Positions 33,622 through 41,951 of a stretch of 64,000 bases of DNA are shown piece after piece. The notes below the pieces were generated by a model, which did not search any database, was not told the DNA's origin, and saw only the letters and a program-made list of their open reading frames with translations. This DNA comes from Streptomyces sp. B21-083 (GTDB lineage: Bacteria; Actinomycetota; Actinomycetes; Streptomycetales; Streptomycetaceae). A program made the translations under genes and the position numbers. Within the stretch, counting starts at the first letter, position 1. Every line of letters starts with the position of its first letter. The stretch lies in NCBI RefSeq assembly GCF_036898825.1, contig NZ_JARUND010000001.1, positions 3,348,001 to 3,412,000 on the forward strand, in the 5' to 3' direction.

Positions 33622-33733
33622 TTACCGCACCGGCATTCATCGATACCACCGCCCCCTCCCACCCGACCACTCCGGCACCGGTCCCGCCCACCAGGGACCG
33701 GTGCCGGGGGTTCCGCCAGGGAATCCGATCGCC

Positions 33734-34717
33734 ATGTACCGCTTCATCCTCCGCCGGACACTCAGCGCGCTGATGATCCTCCTCGTCATCAGCGCGATCA
33801 CCTTCGTCCTCTTCTACGTCGCCCCGCGCGACCCGGCCCGCAGCGCCTGCGGCAAGCTCTGCACCCCGGAGACGCTCGCGCTCGTCCGGCGCAACCTCGG
33901 CATCGACGACCCGCTGCCCTTGCAGTACTGGCACTGGCTGGCCGGCGTGTTCGTGGGCCGCGACTACGCCGGCCTCGGCCACTGTTCGGCGCCCTGCCTG
34001 GGCTACTCCTTCACCAACCACGAGCCGGTCCTCGGCCTGATCACCAACCGCTTCCCCACCACCCTCTCCCTCACCCTGGGCAGCACGGTGGTGTTCGTGG
34101 TCCTCGGTGTCGGTACGGGCATGCTCGCCGCGGTGAAGCAGGGCCGGGCCCTGGACAAGATCGCGTCGTCGGTCTCGCTGATCGGCTCGTCCCTGCAGAT
34201 CTACATCGTCGGCGTGGTCGCCATGTACTACCTCTCCGACCAGTGGGGCATCCTCCCCCGCCCCCAGGACAGCGTCGGCTTCAGCCAGGACCCGGTGGCC
34301 TGGTTCAAGGGCCTGCTGCTGCCCTGGTTCGTCCTCGCGATCATCTTCACCGCCAACTACACCCGGATGACCCGCTCCCAGCTCGTGGAGACCCTCGCCG
34401 AGGACTACGTCCGTACGGCCCGCGCCAAGGGCCTGTCCCGGCGCACGGTGTTCTTCCGGTTCGCCTGGCGGGGCGCCATGGGCCCGATCGTCACGATCCT
34501 GGGCCTCGACATCGGCTATCTGCTCGGCGGCGCGATCATCACGGAGGAGACCTTCGGCCTGCACGGCATCGGCGCCCTGTCCATCAAGGCGGTACGGGAC
34601 AACGACCTGCCGCTGCTGCTGGGGGTGGTCCTGGTGGCCGCGGCGGCGATCGTCGTGGCCAACATCGTGGTGGACGCGGTGTACGCGCTGATCGACCCGC
34701 GGATCAGGCTCGCTTAG
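33734..34717 (+). CDS. Peptide ABC importer permease, OppB/DppB type
   Basis: This 327-residue permease has an N-terminal helix (YRFILRRTLSALMILLVISA), the OppB signature LRRNLGIDDPLPLQYWHWLA-like segment, a large outer loop containing four cysteines (SACGKLC and HCSAPC, possible disulphides), then about five more helices. The coupling loop reads EDYVRTARAKGLSRRTVFFR, and the end AVYALIDPRIRLA is typical. The start ATG 33734 follows a short gap with the interspersed repeat. It pairs with the C permease at 30609. Confidence 0.9.
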   Translation: MYRFILRRTLSALMILLVISAITFVLFYVAPRDPARSACGKLCTPETLALVRRNLGIDDPLPLQYWHWLAGVFVGRDYAGLGHCSAPCLGYSFTNHEPVLGLITNRFPTTLSLTLGSTVVFVVLGVGTGMLAAVKQGRALDKIASSVSLIGSSLQIYIVGVVAMYYLSDQWGILPRPQDSVGFSQDPVAWFKGLLLPWFVLAIIFTANYTRMTRSQLVETLAEDYVRTARAKGLSRRTVFFRFAWRGAMGPIVTILGLDIGYLLGGAIITEETFGLHGIGALSIKAVRDNDLPLLLGVVLVAAAAIVVANIVVDAVYALIDPRIRLA

Positions 34718-34726
34718 AAATGCCGG

Positions 34727-35797
34727 GTGACCCTGATGCCTGAGCCGACCGTCGCCGCCGCCGTCGACGTCGCCGCCGAACCCTTCCTGTCCGTACGGGA
34801 CTTGACGGTGCAGTTCGCCACCGACGACGGGGTGGTGCGGGCCGTCGACGGCCTCTCCTTCGACGTGGGGCGCGGCCGGACCCTGGGTATCGTCGGCGAG
34901 TCCGGCTCGGGCAAGTCGGTGACGAACCTGGCGATCCTCGGCCTGCACGACCGCAGGCGTACGACGCTGACCGGGGAGATCGTGCTGGACGGCAAGGAGT
35001 TGCTGACGGCGCGGGAACGGGAGCTGGAGAAGCTCCGCGGCAGCAAGATGGCGATGATCTTCCAGGACGCACTGGCGTCCCTGTCGCCGTTCCACACGGT
35101 GGGCCGGCAGATCGCCGAGACGTACACCAAGCACACGGGCGCGTCCCGCGGGGAGTCCAGGGCCCGTGCGGTGGAGATGCTGAGGCGCGTGGGCATCCCG
35201 CAGCCGGCGCTCCGGGCCGACGACTACCCCCACCAGTTCTCGGGCGGCATGCGTCAACGGGTCATGATCGCCATGGCGTTGGTCTGCGACCCGGAACTCC
35301 TCATCGCCGACGAACCGACGACCTCCCTGGACGTCACGGTCCAGGCCCAGATCATGGACCTGCTGAGGGACCTCCAGCAAAAGTTCGGCACGTCGATCGT
35401 CTTCATCACGCACGACCTGGGCGTCATCTCCCGTATGGCGGACGACATCCTGGTGATGTACGGGGGCCGGGCGGTGGAGCGGGGCACCCGCAACGAGGTA
35501 CTGAGGGCGCCCCAACACCCGTACACCTGGGGGCTGTTGGGCGCGATGCCCACCCTGAACGCCCCGGTGGACATCCCCCTGTCCCCGATCCCGGGCACAC
35601 CCCCGTCCCTCCTCGACCCGCCCCCCGGATGCCGCTTCCACCCCCGCTGCGCCTTCACGGAACAGGTCCCGGCAGGCCGCTGCGCGAGCCGACGCCCCTT
35701 CCTGCCCCCTACCGCCGTCCATGGCGCGGCCTGCCATCTGACGGCGGTCCAACGCGGGGAGTACTACCTGGACTATGTGGGTGCGGACACAAGATGA
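34727..35797 (+). CDS. Peptide ABC importer ATPase, OppD/DppD type
   Basis: This 356-residue ATPase has Walker [12 protein letters not shown], signature [15 protein letters not shown], Walker [15 protein letters not shown], switch ITHDLGV and the OppD C-terminal PGCRFHPRCAF with Cys residues of the family's [4Fe-4S]/zinc-like motif. Start GTG 34727 (an ATG lies at 34736) is nine bases after the B permease stop. A heterodimeric OppD/OppF pair is usual, but no OppF gene follows. The nearest candidate is the minus-strand OppF at 37391-38503. Confidence 0.92.
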   Translation: MTLMPEPTVAAAVDVAAEPFLSVRDLTVQFATDDGVVRAVDGLSFDVGRGRTLGIVGESGSGKSVTNLAILGLHDRRRTTLTGEIVLDGKELLTARERELEKLRGSKMAMIFQDALASLSPFHTVGRQIAETYTKHTGASRGESRARAVEMLRRVGIPQPALRADDYPHQFSGGMRQRVMIAMALVCDPELLIADEPTTSLDVTVQAQIMDLLRDLQQKFGTSIVFITHDLGVISRMADDILVMYGGRAVERGTRNEVLRAPQHPYTWGLLGAMPTLNAPVDIPLSPIPGTPPSLLDPPPGCRFHPRCAFTEQVPAGRCASRRPFLPPTAVHGAACHLTAVQRGEYYLDYVGADTR

Positions 35798-35827
35798 CGC
35801 GAAGGACCTGATCGCTACTCTCCGGGG

Positions 35828-36412
35828 ATGGACTACGCGAAGATGCGCGCGATCGCCGAGGAGCTCACGGCCTACGCCGAATCGCTCGAAGGGACCTGGA
35901 AGGTCGAGGTCGGCCCTTCGGGCCCCTTCCTGGCTATGATCAGCCCGTCGAAGCGTCGCGAGGGTACGGTCCGGCGCATCCGCAACCAGCTGGACGAGCA
36001 GCTCCTCACCACGCACCCCGGCTACATCTGCGCGAGCGGTCCCGAGATCGAGCACCCGGCCATAAGCCGCATGCGTCGCCCCGATGCCGTCGTCATCCCC
36101 GAGGACGTCCTCGATGAGGAGGGACTCGCCGTCGACGCGACCCAGGTGCTGGCGGTCATCGAAATCGTCTCGCCGTCCGACCCGAACAACGACTACGGCG
36201 AGAAGCTCACCGAGTACCCCGCGATGGGCATCGCCCACTACATGATCGTCGATCCCCGCACGGGCACCATCGAGGTGCACTCCGACCCGTGCAAGGGCCG
36301 TTACCAGCGAAAGGACCCGTTCATCTTCGGCGACTCGGTGCCGGTCGGCCCCTGGACGGCGGAGACACACGCGTTCCGCCGTTACGGCAGGGCCGGGAAC
36401 GCCCCGAGCTGA
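35828..36412 (+). CDS. Uma2-family (DUF820) putative endonuclease
   Basis: This 194-residue nuclease-fold protein is paralogous to the one at 17623-18219. It has MRRPDAVVIPEDVLDEEG (metal-ligand Asp), QVLAVIEIVSPSDPNNDYGE (the E-I-V-S-P core) and GIAHYMIVDPRTG. It sits as a lone gene behind the ABC operon. The biological role is unknown, and no mobile element is adjacent. Confidence 0.85.
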   Translation: MDYAKMRAIAEELTAYAESLEGTWKVEVGPSGPFLAMISPSKRREGTVRRIRNQLDEQLLTTHPGYICASGPEIEHPAISRMRRPDAVVIPEDVLDEEGLAVDATQVLAVIEIVSPSDPNNDYGEKLTEYPAMGIAHYMIVDPRTGTIEVHSDPCKGRYQRKDPFIFGDSVPVGPWTAETHAFRRYGRAGNAPS

Positions 36413-36425
36413 ACGCCGTCGGCGG

Positions 36426-36803
36426 TCAGCCCAGTTCCCCGCGCTCCACGCAGAACTCGTTGCCCTCCGGGTCGGCCATCAGGACCCAGCCGCTCCCGTC
36501 CGGCCTGCGGTGGTCCGCGACGACCCGGGCGCCGAGGGAGACGACGCGCTCGACCTCCTCGTCTCGGGTGCGCCCGTGCGGACGCAGGTCGAGGTGGACG
36601 CGGTTCTTGGCCGTCTTGCCCTCCGGCACCCGGACGAAGAGCAGCCTCGGGCCACCGTCCGGGTCCTCGATCAGCGCCTCCGGGTCGCCGGGTTTGTCGT
36701 CGTCGGCCAGCGGGCGGCCGAGCAACTCGCTCCAGAACAGCCCGAGATCGTAGGGGTCGCCGGTGCAGTCGAAGGTGATGCTGTGGATGGTGGAGAAGGA
36801 CAA
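36426..36803 (-). CDS. VOC-family (glyoxalase-like) protein
   Basis: This 125-residue protein has one pair of beta-alpha-beta-beta-beta modules: TIHSITFDCTGDPYDLGLFW, VPEGKTAKNRVHLDLRP and MADPEGNEFCVERG. Metal ligands are plausible at the first His, the H of VHLDL and the late Glu. The start is TTG 36803, chosen because GGAGG lies six to seven bases upstream and no ATG or GTG with a site is near. Actinobacterial VOC proteins of this type are of unknown or resistance-related function. A second VOC gene follows. Confidence 0.75.
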   Translation of the reverse strand: MSFSTIHSITFDCTGDPYDLGLFWSELLGRPLADDDKPGDPEALIEDPDGGPRLLFVRVPEGKTAKNRVHLDLRPHGRTRDEEVERVVSLGARVVADHRRPDGSGWVLMADPEGNEFCVERGELG

Positions 36804-36878
36804 CCTAGGCCTCCAGGCCGTGTGAGGGTCAACGCCCCGCAGCCTCCCCGAGCTCACCGACGATGTCGAACGATTAAG

Positions 36879-37289
36879 TCACGAGGCAGACACACCGGAG
36901 TGTCCATCGCCCCCCGCCACGAGTTCCACCTCGAACCCGTCCTCGTTCTCCAGGTACGCCGCGTAGTGCTCTGCCCCGCCCGCATACGGATGTCGGTCGG
37001 GGAAGAGCAGGGTCCAGCCGTGAGCCGGGGCCTCGGTCACCAGGGCGTCCAAAGCCGGACGCGAAGGGGCGTGGAAGGCAAGGTGGTTGAGACCTGGACG
37101 CATGCGGTCGTGGTGGTCTCCGTGCAGGGCCGGCGACTGCTCGACCACCAGATACGTGTCCCCGTACCGCCAACTGCTCCCTCGTGGCCAGCTCTGGTAC
37201 GGGACGCACCCCAGTCGCTCCAGGAGCCAGCCCCAGGAGGTGATCGCACGGTTCAGGTCCGGCACCCACAGCTCGATGTGGTGGAACAC
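36879..37289 (-). CDS. VOC-family protein
   Basis: This 136-residue glyoxalase-fold protein starts at GTG 37289. It has FHHIELWVPDLNRAITSWGW, YGDTYLVVEQSP, RPGLNHLAFHAPSR and a final YAAYLENEDGFEVELVAG, where the His of HHIELW, the His of NHLAFHA and the Glu of EVELV could bind metal. It resembles bleomycin-resistance or extradiol-dioxygenase-like enzymes, but the substrate is unknown. The open frame continues upstream without a credible start. It lies between a VOC gene and the ATPase pair. Confidence 0.72.
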   Translation of the reverse strand: MFHHIELWVPDLNRAITSWGWLLERLGCVPYQSWPRGSSWRYGDTYLVVEQSPALHGDHHDRMRPGLNHLAFHAPSRPALDALVTEAPAHGWTLLFPDRHPYAGGAEHYAAYLENEDGFEVELVAGGDGHSGVSAS

Positions 37290-37390
37290 TCTCGGTCCCG
37301 AGTTCCCTTCAACGAGGGAGGGGCGAGGGCCCGTGACCCCCGCCTCTCTACTTCGAGTTCGCCATCGTCGCCCGACGGGCGCGACTCCGG

Positions 37391-38503
37391 TCAGCCCGCG
37401 TCCCCCTCCAGCGCCTTCAGCGCCGGGTCCAGGACGACATCCGCGTCTCGCGCCTCCGTCGTCGGGTCCTCCGGGAAATGACAGGCCGTCAGGTGACCCT
37501 CGCGGTTGCCGGAGATCTGGACCAGCGGGGGCTCCTCGCTCGCGCACTTGTCCTGCGCCTTCCAGCAGCGCGTACGGAAACGGCAGCCGGACGGCGGGTG
37601 TATCGGCGAGGGGACGTCACCGGCGAGGCGGATGCGCTCGCGGGACTCCGTCTCGTCGTCCATCGCCACCTCGGGGACGGCGGACAGCAGAGCGTGCGTG
37701 TACGGGTGACGCGGGCGGTCGTAGATCGACTCCCGGTCGCCGACCTCGACGATCTTGCCGAGGTACATCACCGCGACCCGCTGCGAGAAGTGCCGCACGA
37801 TGGCCAGGTCGTGGGCGATGAACAGGAACGCGATGCCCATCTCCTCCTGGACCTTCTTGAGGAGGTTCACCACCTGGGCCTGGATGGAGACGTCCAGCGC
37901 GGAGACCGGCTCGTCCGCCACGATCAGCTTCGGCTTCAGGGCCAGCGCGCGGGCCACCCCGATGCGCTGCCGCTGACCGCCGGAGAACTCGTGCGGGAAG
38001 CGGTTGTAGTGCTCGGGGTTGAGCCCGACCAGCTCCAGCAGCTCCCGGACCCGGTTCTCCCGGCCGCCCGACGGCTCGATCCCGTTGACCTCCATCGGCG
38101 ACTTGATGATCGTACCGACGGTCTGGCGCGGGTTCAGCGAGCTGTACGGGTCCTGGAAGATCATCTGGATCTCGGAACGGACCGGCGCCAGCTGCCTGCG
38201 CGAGGCGTGCGTGATGTCCTGACCGGAGTACGTGATCTTGCCGCCGGTCGGCTCCAGGAGACGGGTGAGGAGCCGGCCCGCGGTCGACTTGCCGCAGCCC
38301 GACTCGCCCACCATGCCGACGCTCTCGGCGACATTGATGGTCAGATCGATGCCGTCGACCGCCTGAACGGCGCCGACCTTCCGTTTGATCGGGAAGCCGC
38401 CGTAGATCGGGAAGTGCTTCGTGAGTCCCTCGACCTTGAGCAGTTCCTCGGTCGACGTACCGGTGGAACCCTCCTGTGTGGGGAGGGTGAGGTTGTCGCT
38501 CAT
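37391..38503 (-). CDS. Peptide ABC importer ATPase, OppF/DppF type
   Basis: This 370-residue ATPase has the OppF hallmark N-terminus LTKHFPIYGGFPIKRKVGAV, Walker A GESGCGKSTAGR, MIFQDPYSSLNPRQTVG, signature FSGGQRQRIGVARAL, Walker B LIVADEPVSALDVS and a C-terminal PPSGCRFRTRCWKAQDKCA cysteine motif. It follows the OppD gene by 13 bases on the minus strand. No permease or binding-protein genes belong to this pair. It could serve the plus-strand importer at 30609-35797, which lacks an F subunit, or another system. Confidence 0.92.
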   Translation of the reverse strand: MSDNLTLPTQEGSTGTSTEELLKVEGLTKHFPIYGGFPIKRKVGAVQAVDGIDLTINVAESVGMVGESGCGKSTAGRLLTRLLEPTGGKITYSGQDITHASRRQLAPVRSEIQMIFQDPYSSLNPRQTVGTIIKSPMEVNGIEPSGGRENRVRELLELVGLNPEHYNRFPHEFSGGQRQRIGVARALALKPKLIVADEPVSALDVSIQAQVVNLLKKVQEEMGIAFLFIAHDLAIVRHFSQRVAVMYLGKIVEVGDRESIYDRPRHPYTHALLSAVPEVAMDDETESRERIRLAGDVPSPIHPPSGCRFRTRCWKAQDKCASEEPPLVQISGNREGHLTACHFPEDPTTEARDADVVLDPALKALEGDAG

Positions 38504-38516
38504 GTCTCGGTGCTCC

Positions 38517-39578
38517 CTAGCGCAGCCGGGGCTGGATCTTGTCGATGAAGATGGTCTGCTTCTGCTCCGCCGACAGATGGCACGCGGAGTCGCGCCCGTC
38601 CCCCAGCGACGGCCGTACGTCGGTGCAGAGGCTGCCCGACACCTCGCTGGTGAACGCGCAGCGCGGGTGGAAGGGGCAGCCCGAGGGCGGGTTGAGCAGT
38701 GACGGCGGTGAGCCGGGGATCGGCATCAGCGCCTCGTTGATGTCACCGTCCAGGCGCGGCATGGAGGTGAGCAGACCCCAGGCGTACGGGTGCTGCGGCG
38801 TGCGGAGTACTTCCTTCACGGAGCCGCGCTCCACGGCCCGGCCGGCGTACATCACCAGCAGGTCGTCGGCCATGTTCGAGATGACGCCGAGGTCGTGCGT
38901 GATGAAGATGATCGCGGAGCCGAACTCCTGCTGGAGGTCCTTGAGCAGGTCAAGGATCTGGGCCTGCACCGTCACATCCAGCGCGGTGGTGGGCTCGTCG
39001 GCGATCAGCAGGTCGGGGTCGCACATCAGCGCCATGGCGATCATCGCGCGCTGACGCATACCGCCGGAGAACTGGTGCGGATAGTCGTCGAAGCGCGTCT
39101 TGGGCTGCGGGATGCCGACCTTCTCCAGCATCTGCACGGCCCGGTCCTTCGCCTCCTTCTTGGAGGCGCCCCGGTGCTTCATGTAGGGCTCGGACAGCTG
39201 GCGGCCCACCGTGTAGTAGGGGGAGAGCGCGGTCAGCGGGTCCTGGAAGATCATCGCCATCTTGTTGCCGCGGAGCTGTTCGAGCTCCTTCTCCGTGGCG
39301 GTGACGAGTTCCTTGCCGTCGAGAATGATCTCGCCGTCGACGGTCGTGCTCATCGGGTTGTGCAGACCGAGGATCGTCAGGTTCGTGACGGACTTGCCCG
39401 ATCCGGACTCGCCCACGATGCCCAGGGTCTTGCCGCGCTCGACGTCGAAGGAGAGTCCGTCGACCGCCTTGACGATGCCGTCCTCGGTGGAGAACTGCAC
39501 CTTGAGATCGCGGACCGAGAGGAAGCTGTCCGGACCGGTCGGGGCCGGTGCGCCCTCGGGCTTGGTCAGTGTGGTCAC
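38517..39578 (-). CDS. Peptide ABC importer ATPase, OppD/DppD type
   Basis: This 353-residue ATPase has [20 protein letters not shown], Walker [29 protein letters not shown], signature [15 protein letters not shown], Walker [15 protein letters not shown] and [10 protein letters not shown]. It is close to the OppD at 34727, so it is probably a recent or co-evolved paralogue. Start GTG 39578 has an AGGAAG site upstream. The frame stays open to ATG 39704, but those codons look like a leftover permease tail (see next entry). It is co-transcribed with OppF. Confidence 0.92.
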   Translation of the reverse strand: MTTLTKPEGAPAPTGPDSFLSVRDLKVQFSTEDGIVKAVDGLSFDVERGKTLGIVGESGSGKSVTNLTILGLHNPMSTTVDGEIILDGKELVTATEKELEQLRGNKMAMIFQDPLTALSPYYTVGRQLSEPYMKHRGASKKEAKDRAVQMLEKVGIPQPKTRFDDYPHQFSGGMRQRAMIAMALMCDPDLLIADEPTTALDVTVQAQILDLLKDLQQEFGSAIIFITHDLGVISNMADDLLVMYAGRAVERGSVKEVLRTPQHPYAWGLLTSMPRLDGDINEALMPIPGSPPSLLNPPSGCPFHPRCAFTSEVSGSLCTDVRPSLGDGRDSACHLSAEQKQTIFIDKIQPRLR

Positions 39579-39599
39579 GGTGGTTCGCTCTTCCTGGGA

Positions 39600-39660
39600 G
39601 TGCCGAACCTGCAGGTCGACATAGGCATACAGGACGTCGGTAAGAACATTCCGTGCCAGG
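39600..39660 (-). pseudogene. Possible 3' remnant of an OppB-type permease
   Basis: In frame with, and directly upstream of, the OppD start the minus strand reads NVLTDVLYAYVDLQVR. This resembles the usual C-terminal end of OppB permeases (N-x-x-x-D-x-L-Y-A-x-x-D-P-R-x-R). Further upstream, in the same frame, no membrane segments are recognisable. This suggests that the permease genes once preceding this ATPase pair were deleted, leaving the last 16 or so codons. The match is short and could be chance. Confidence 0.4.
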
Positions 39661-40065
39661 CCGTGAAGGCGGGCAGGCGGCGATTCCGGATGCAAGGCAT
39701 TCATGAGCCAACGGACTTCTGCGGTACGCCTGTCGCGGTACGCACAGACGATGCCGGCCGACAGGAGCAGGCCTGCGTCGACTCACTTCAGCGCAACGCG
39801 ACCTCAACCGCCGAGGTGCGGGCCGCACTCGTTCGGGGGCTGTCACGCTCCCACCAGGGGTGCGTCACCGGTCTGGACCAATAGCGGCTCCACTCTCGCG
39901 TCAACGTCACGTTTCCGCAGGCCACGCCGGGTTGGCGCACCGTTGACGGGCACAGACCACCACTGATAGATACCTGATCAACCCACTTCGCCCACCCGGT
40001 CGAGCCGGGCCCGGCGCCCCCCACCCAGCCGTCCCTGTGCGAGCGATGACACGAGGTCAGGTTCT
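39661..40065 (+). promoter_or_regulatory. Region upstream of the second peptide importer
   Basis: About 400 bases between the OppD gene and the plus-strand SBP gene hold no convincing gene on either strand beyond the remnant just described. An AT-richer stretch (39955-39990, GATAGATACCTGATCAACCC) may include the importer promoter. No terminator hairpin was found. Confidence 0.4.
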
Positions 40066-41919
40066 ATGAATGCTCACGACCGACGCATGAGAGGGAACCG
40101 AAGCCAGAGGAGCGGTGCGCGCCGGCTCCTCACCGCCGCCCTGGCGCTCTCGGCCGCTGTCTCGGCTCCGCTCAGCCTCACGCCACAGGACGCGGCTGCG
40201 GCGGAGGGCGACAAGGTCCTCACCGTCGCCGTCGCCCAGAGCGTCGACTCCCTGAGCCCGTTCCTCGCGTCCAGGCTGGTCAGCACCAGCATCCACCGGC
40301 TGATGTACGAGTATCTGACCAACTACGACCCCAAGGACGCCCACCCGGTTCCGGGGCTCGCCACCAAGTGGACGCCGTCCGCCGACAAGCTCACCTGGAC
40401 GTACACGATCCGCTCCGACTCCAAGTGGTCGGACGGGCAGCAGACCACAGCCGAGGACGCGGCGTGGACGTTCAACAAGATGATGACCGACGAGGGGGCC
40501 GCCACCGCGAACGGCAGCTACGTCGGCAACTTCGAGAAGGTGACGGCTCCGAGCCCGACCCAGCTCGTCATCGAACTGAAGAAGCCGCAGGCCACGATGG
40601 CCGCCCTCGACGTGCCGATCGTGCCCAAGCACGTCTGGGAGAAGGTCGGGGACCTCTCCGGGTTCAACAACGACAAGAGCTTCCCCATTGTCGGCAACGG
40701 GCCGTTCGTCCTCACCGGCTACAAGGCCGACAGCTACGTCCGCCTCAAGGCCAATAAGAGTTTCTGGCGCGGCGCCCCGAAATTCGACGAGCTGGTCTTC
40801 CGGTACTACAAGGACCAGGACGCGGCCGTCGCCGCACTGCGCAAGGGTGAGGTCTCCTTCGTCGCCGGGGCCCCCGCCCTGACGCCCGCTCAAGCCGAGT
40901 CCCTCAAGAGCGTCAAGAACATCCACGTCAACGAAGCGCCCGGCCGCCGCTTCTACGCCCTCGCCGTCAACCCGGGCGCGAAGGCCGCGAACGGCCGGAA
41001 GTTCGGTGACGGAGACCCCTCGCTCCTCGACGAGCGGGTGCGGCACGCCCTGTTCATGGCCGTTGACCGTACAACTCTCGTCGACAGGGTCTTCCAGGGC
41101 CACGCGGTCGAGGGCGAGGGCTACATCCCGCCGCGCTTCTCGACGTATTTCTGGAAACCCTCGGCAAGCCAGAAACTCGCCTACGACCCCGCGAAGGCGG
41201 CCCAACTCCTCGACCAGGCCGGCTACCGGAAGAACGGCGACGGCAAACGGGTCGGCAAGGACGGCAAGCCGATCACCTATCGCATCCTGTGCCACGCGAC
41301 CGACCCGAATGACAAGGCCGTCGGCCAGTACCTCCAGGAGTGGTGGAGCGACCTCGGCATCGGTGTGAAGCTCGACTGCCTGGACAACGTGAGCGATCCG
41401 TGGCTCGCCGGCACCTACGACCTGGCCTTCGACGGCTGGTCCGTCAACCCCGACCCGGATTTCGTCCTGTCGATCCACACCTGCGGGGCCCTGCCCGCCA
41501 CGCCCAAGGACGTGGGCGCAACCGACAACTTCGTCTGCGACAAGAAGTACGACGACCTGTACGCGCGGCAGCTCGCCGAGTACGACTCCGCCGAACGGGC
41601 GAACATCGTCCAACAGATGGAGTCACGGCTGTACGACCTGGGGTACATGAACGTCATGGCGTACCCGAACGCGGTCGAGGCCTACCGCACGGACCAGATC
41701 AAGTCGATCACCACCATGCCGGAGAAGGCGGGCAACATCTACGGCCAGGACGGCTACTGGAGTTGGTGGTCGGCGGTTCCCGCTTCCGCCGACAACTCGT
41801 CCGACGACTCCGGCCCGGCGGGGGTCATCGCAGGCACTGTCGGAGGTCTCGCGGTCGTCCTCGGTGCCGTGGTGTTCTTCGTGATGCGCCGCCGAGCCGG
41901 TGCAGAGGATCGCGAGTAA
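40066..41919 (+). CDS. Peptide ABC importer substrate-binding protein with C-terminal membrane anchor
   Basis: This 617-residue family-5 SBP has a Sec signal peptide (RRLLTAALALSAAVSAPLSL, cleavage near AAAA before EGDK) and no lipobox cysteine. The body has typical segments: VAQSVDSLSPFLASRL, WTYTIRSDSKWSDGQQTTAE, FPIVGNGPFVLTGYKADSYV and LDERVRHALFMAVDR. The C-terminus carries one helix (GPAGVIAGTVGGLAVVLGAVVF) followed by basic residues MRRR, so it is anchored by a C-terminal membrane segment rather than by lipid. The start is ATG 40066 or 40087. It is the first gene of a complete five-gene importer. Confidence 0.88.
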   Translation: MNAHDRRMRGNRSQRSGARRLLTAALALSAAVSAPLSLTPQDAAAAEGDKVLTVAVAQSVDSLSPFLASRLVSTSIHRLMYEYLTNYDPKDAHPVPGLATKWTPSADKLTWTYTIRSDSKWSDGQQTTAEDAAWTFNKMMTDEGAATANGSYVGNFEKVTAPSPTQLVIELKKPQATMAALDVPIVPKHVWEKVGDLSGFNNDKSFPIVGNGPFVLTGYKADSYVRLKANKSFWRGAPKFDELVFRYYKDQDAAVAALRKGEVSFVAGAPALTPAQAESLKSVKNIHVNEAPGRRFYALAVNPGAKAANGRKFGDGDPSLLDERVRHALFMAVDRTTLVDRVFQGHAVEGEGYIPPRFSTYFWKPSASQKLAYDPAKAAQLLDQAGYRKNGDGKRVGKDGKPITYRILCHATDPNDKAVGQYLQEWWSDLGIGVKLDCLDNVSDPWLAGTYDLAFDGWSVNPDPDFVLSIHTCGALPATPKDVGATDNFVCDKKYDDLYARQLAEYDSAERANIVQQMESRLYDLGYMNVMAYPNAVEAYRTDQIKSITTMPEKAGNIYGQDGYWSWWSAVPASADNSSDDSGPAGVIAGTVGGLAVVLGAVVFFVMRRRAGAEDRE

Positions 41920-41951
41920 CCGATGAACGACTGTGCCCTGAGGGGCTGTCG

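Noticed and set aside
33524..36370. A 948-codon open frame on the minus strand
   Set aside because: It lies antisense to the B permease, OppD and Uma2 genes, its product is Arg/His/Asp-rich with no fold features, and high GC makes long antisense frames common.
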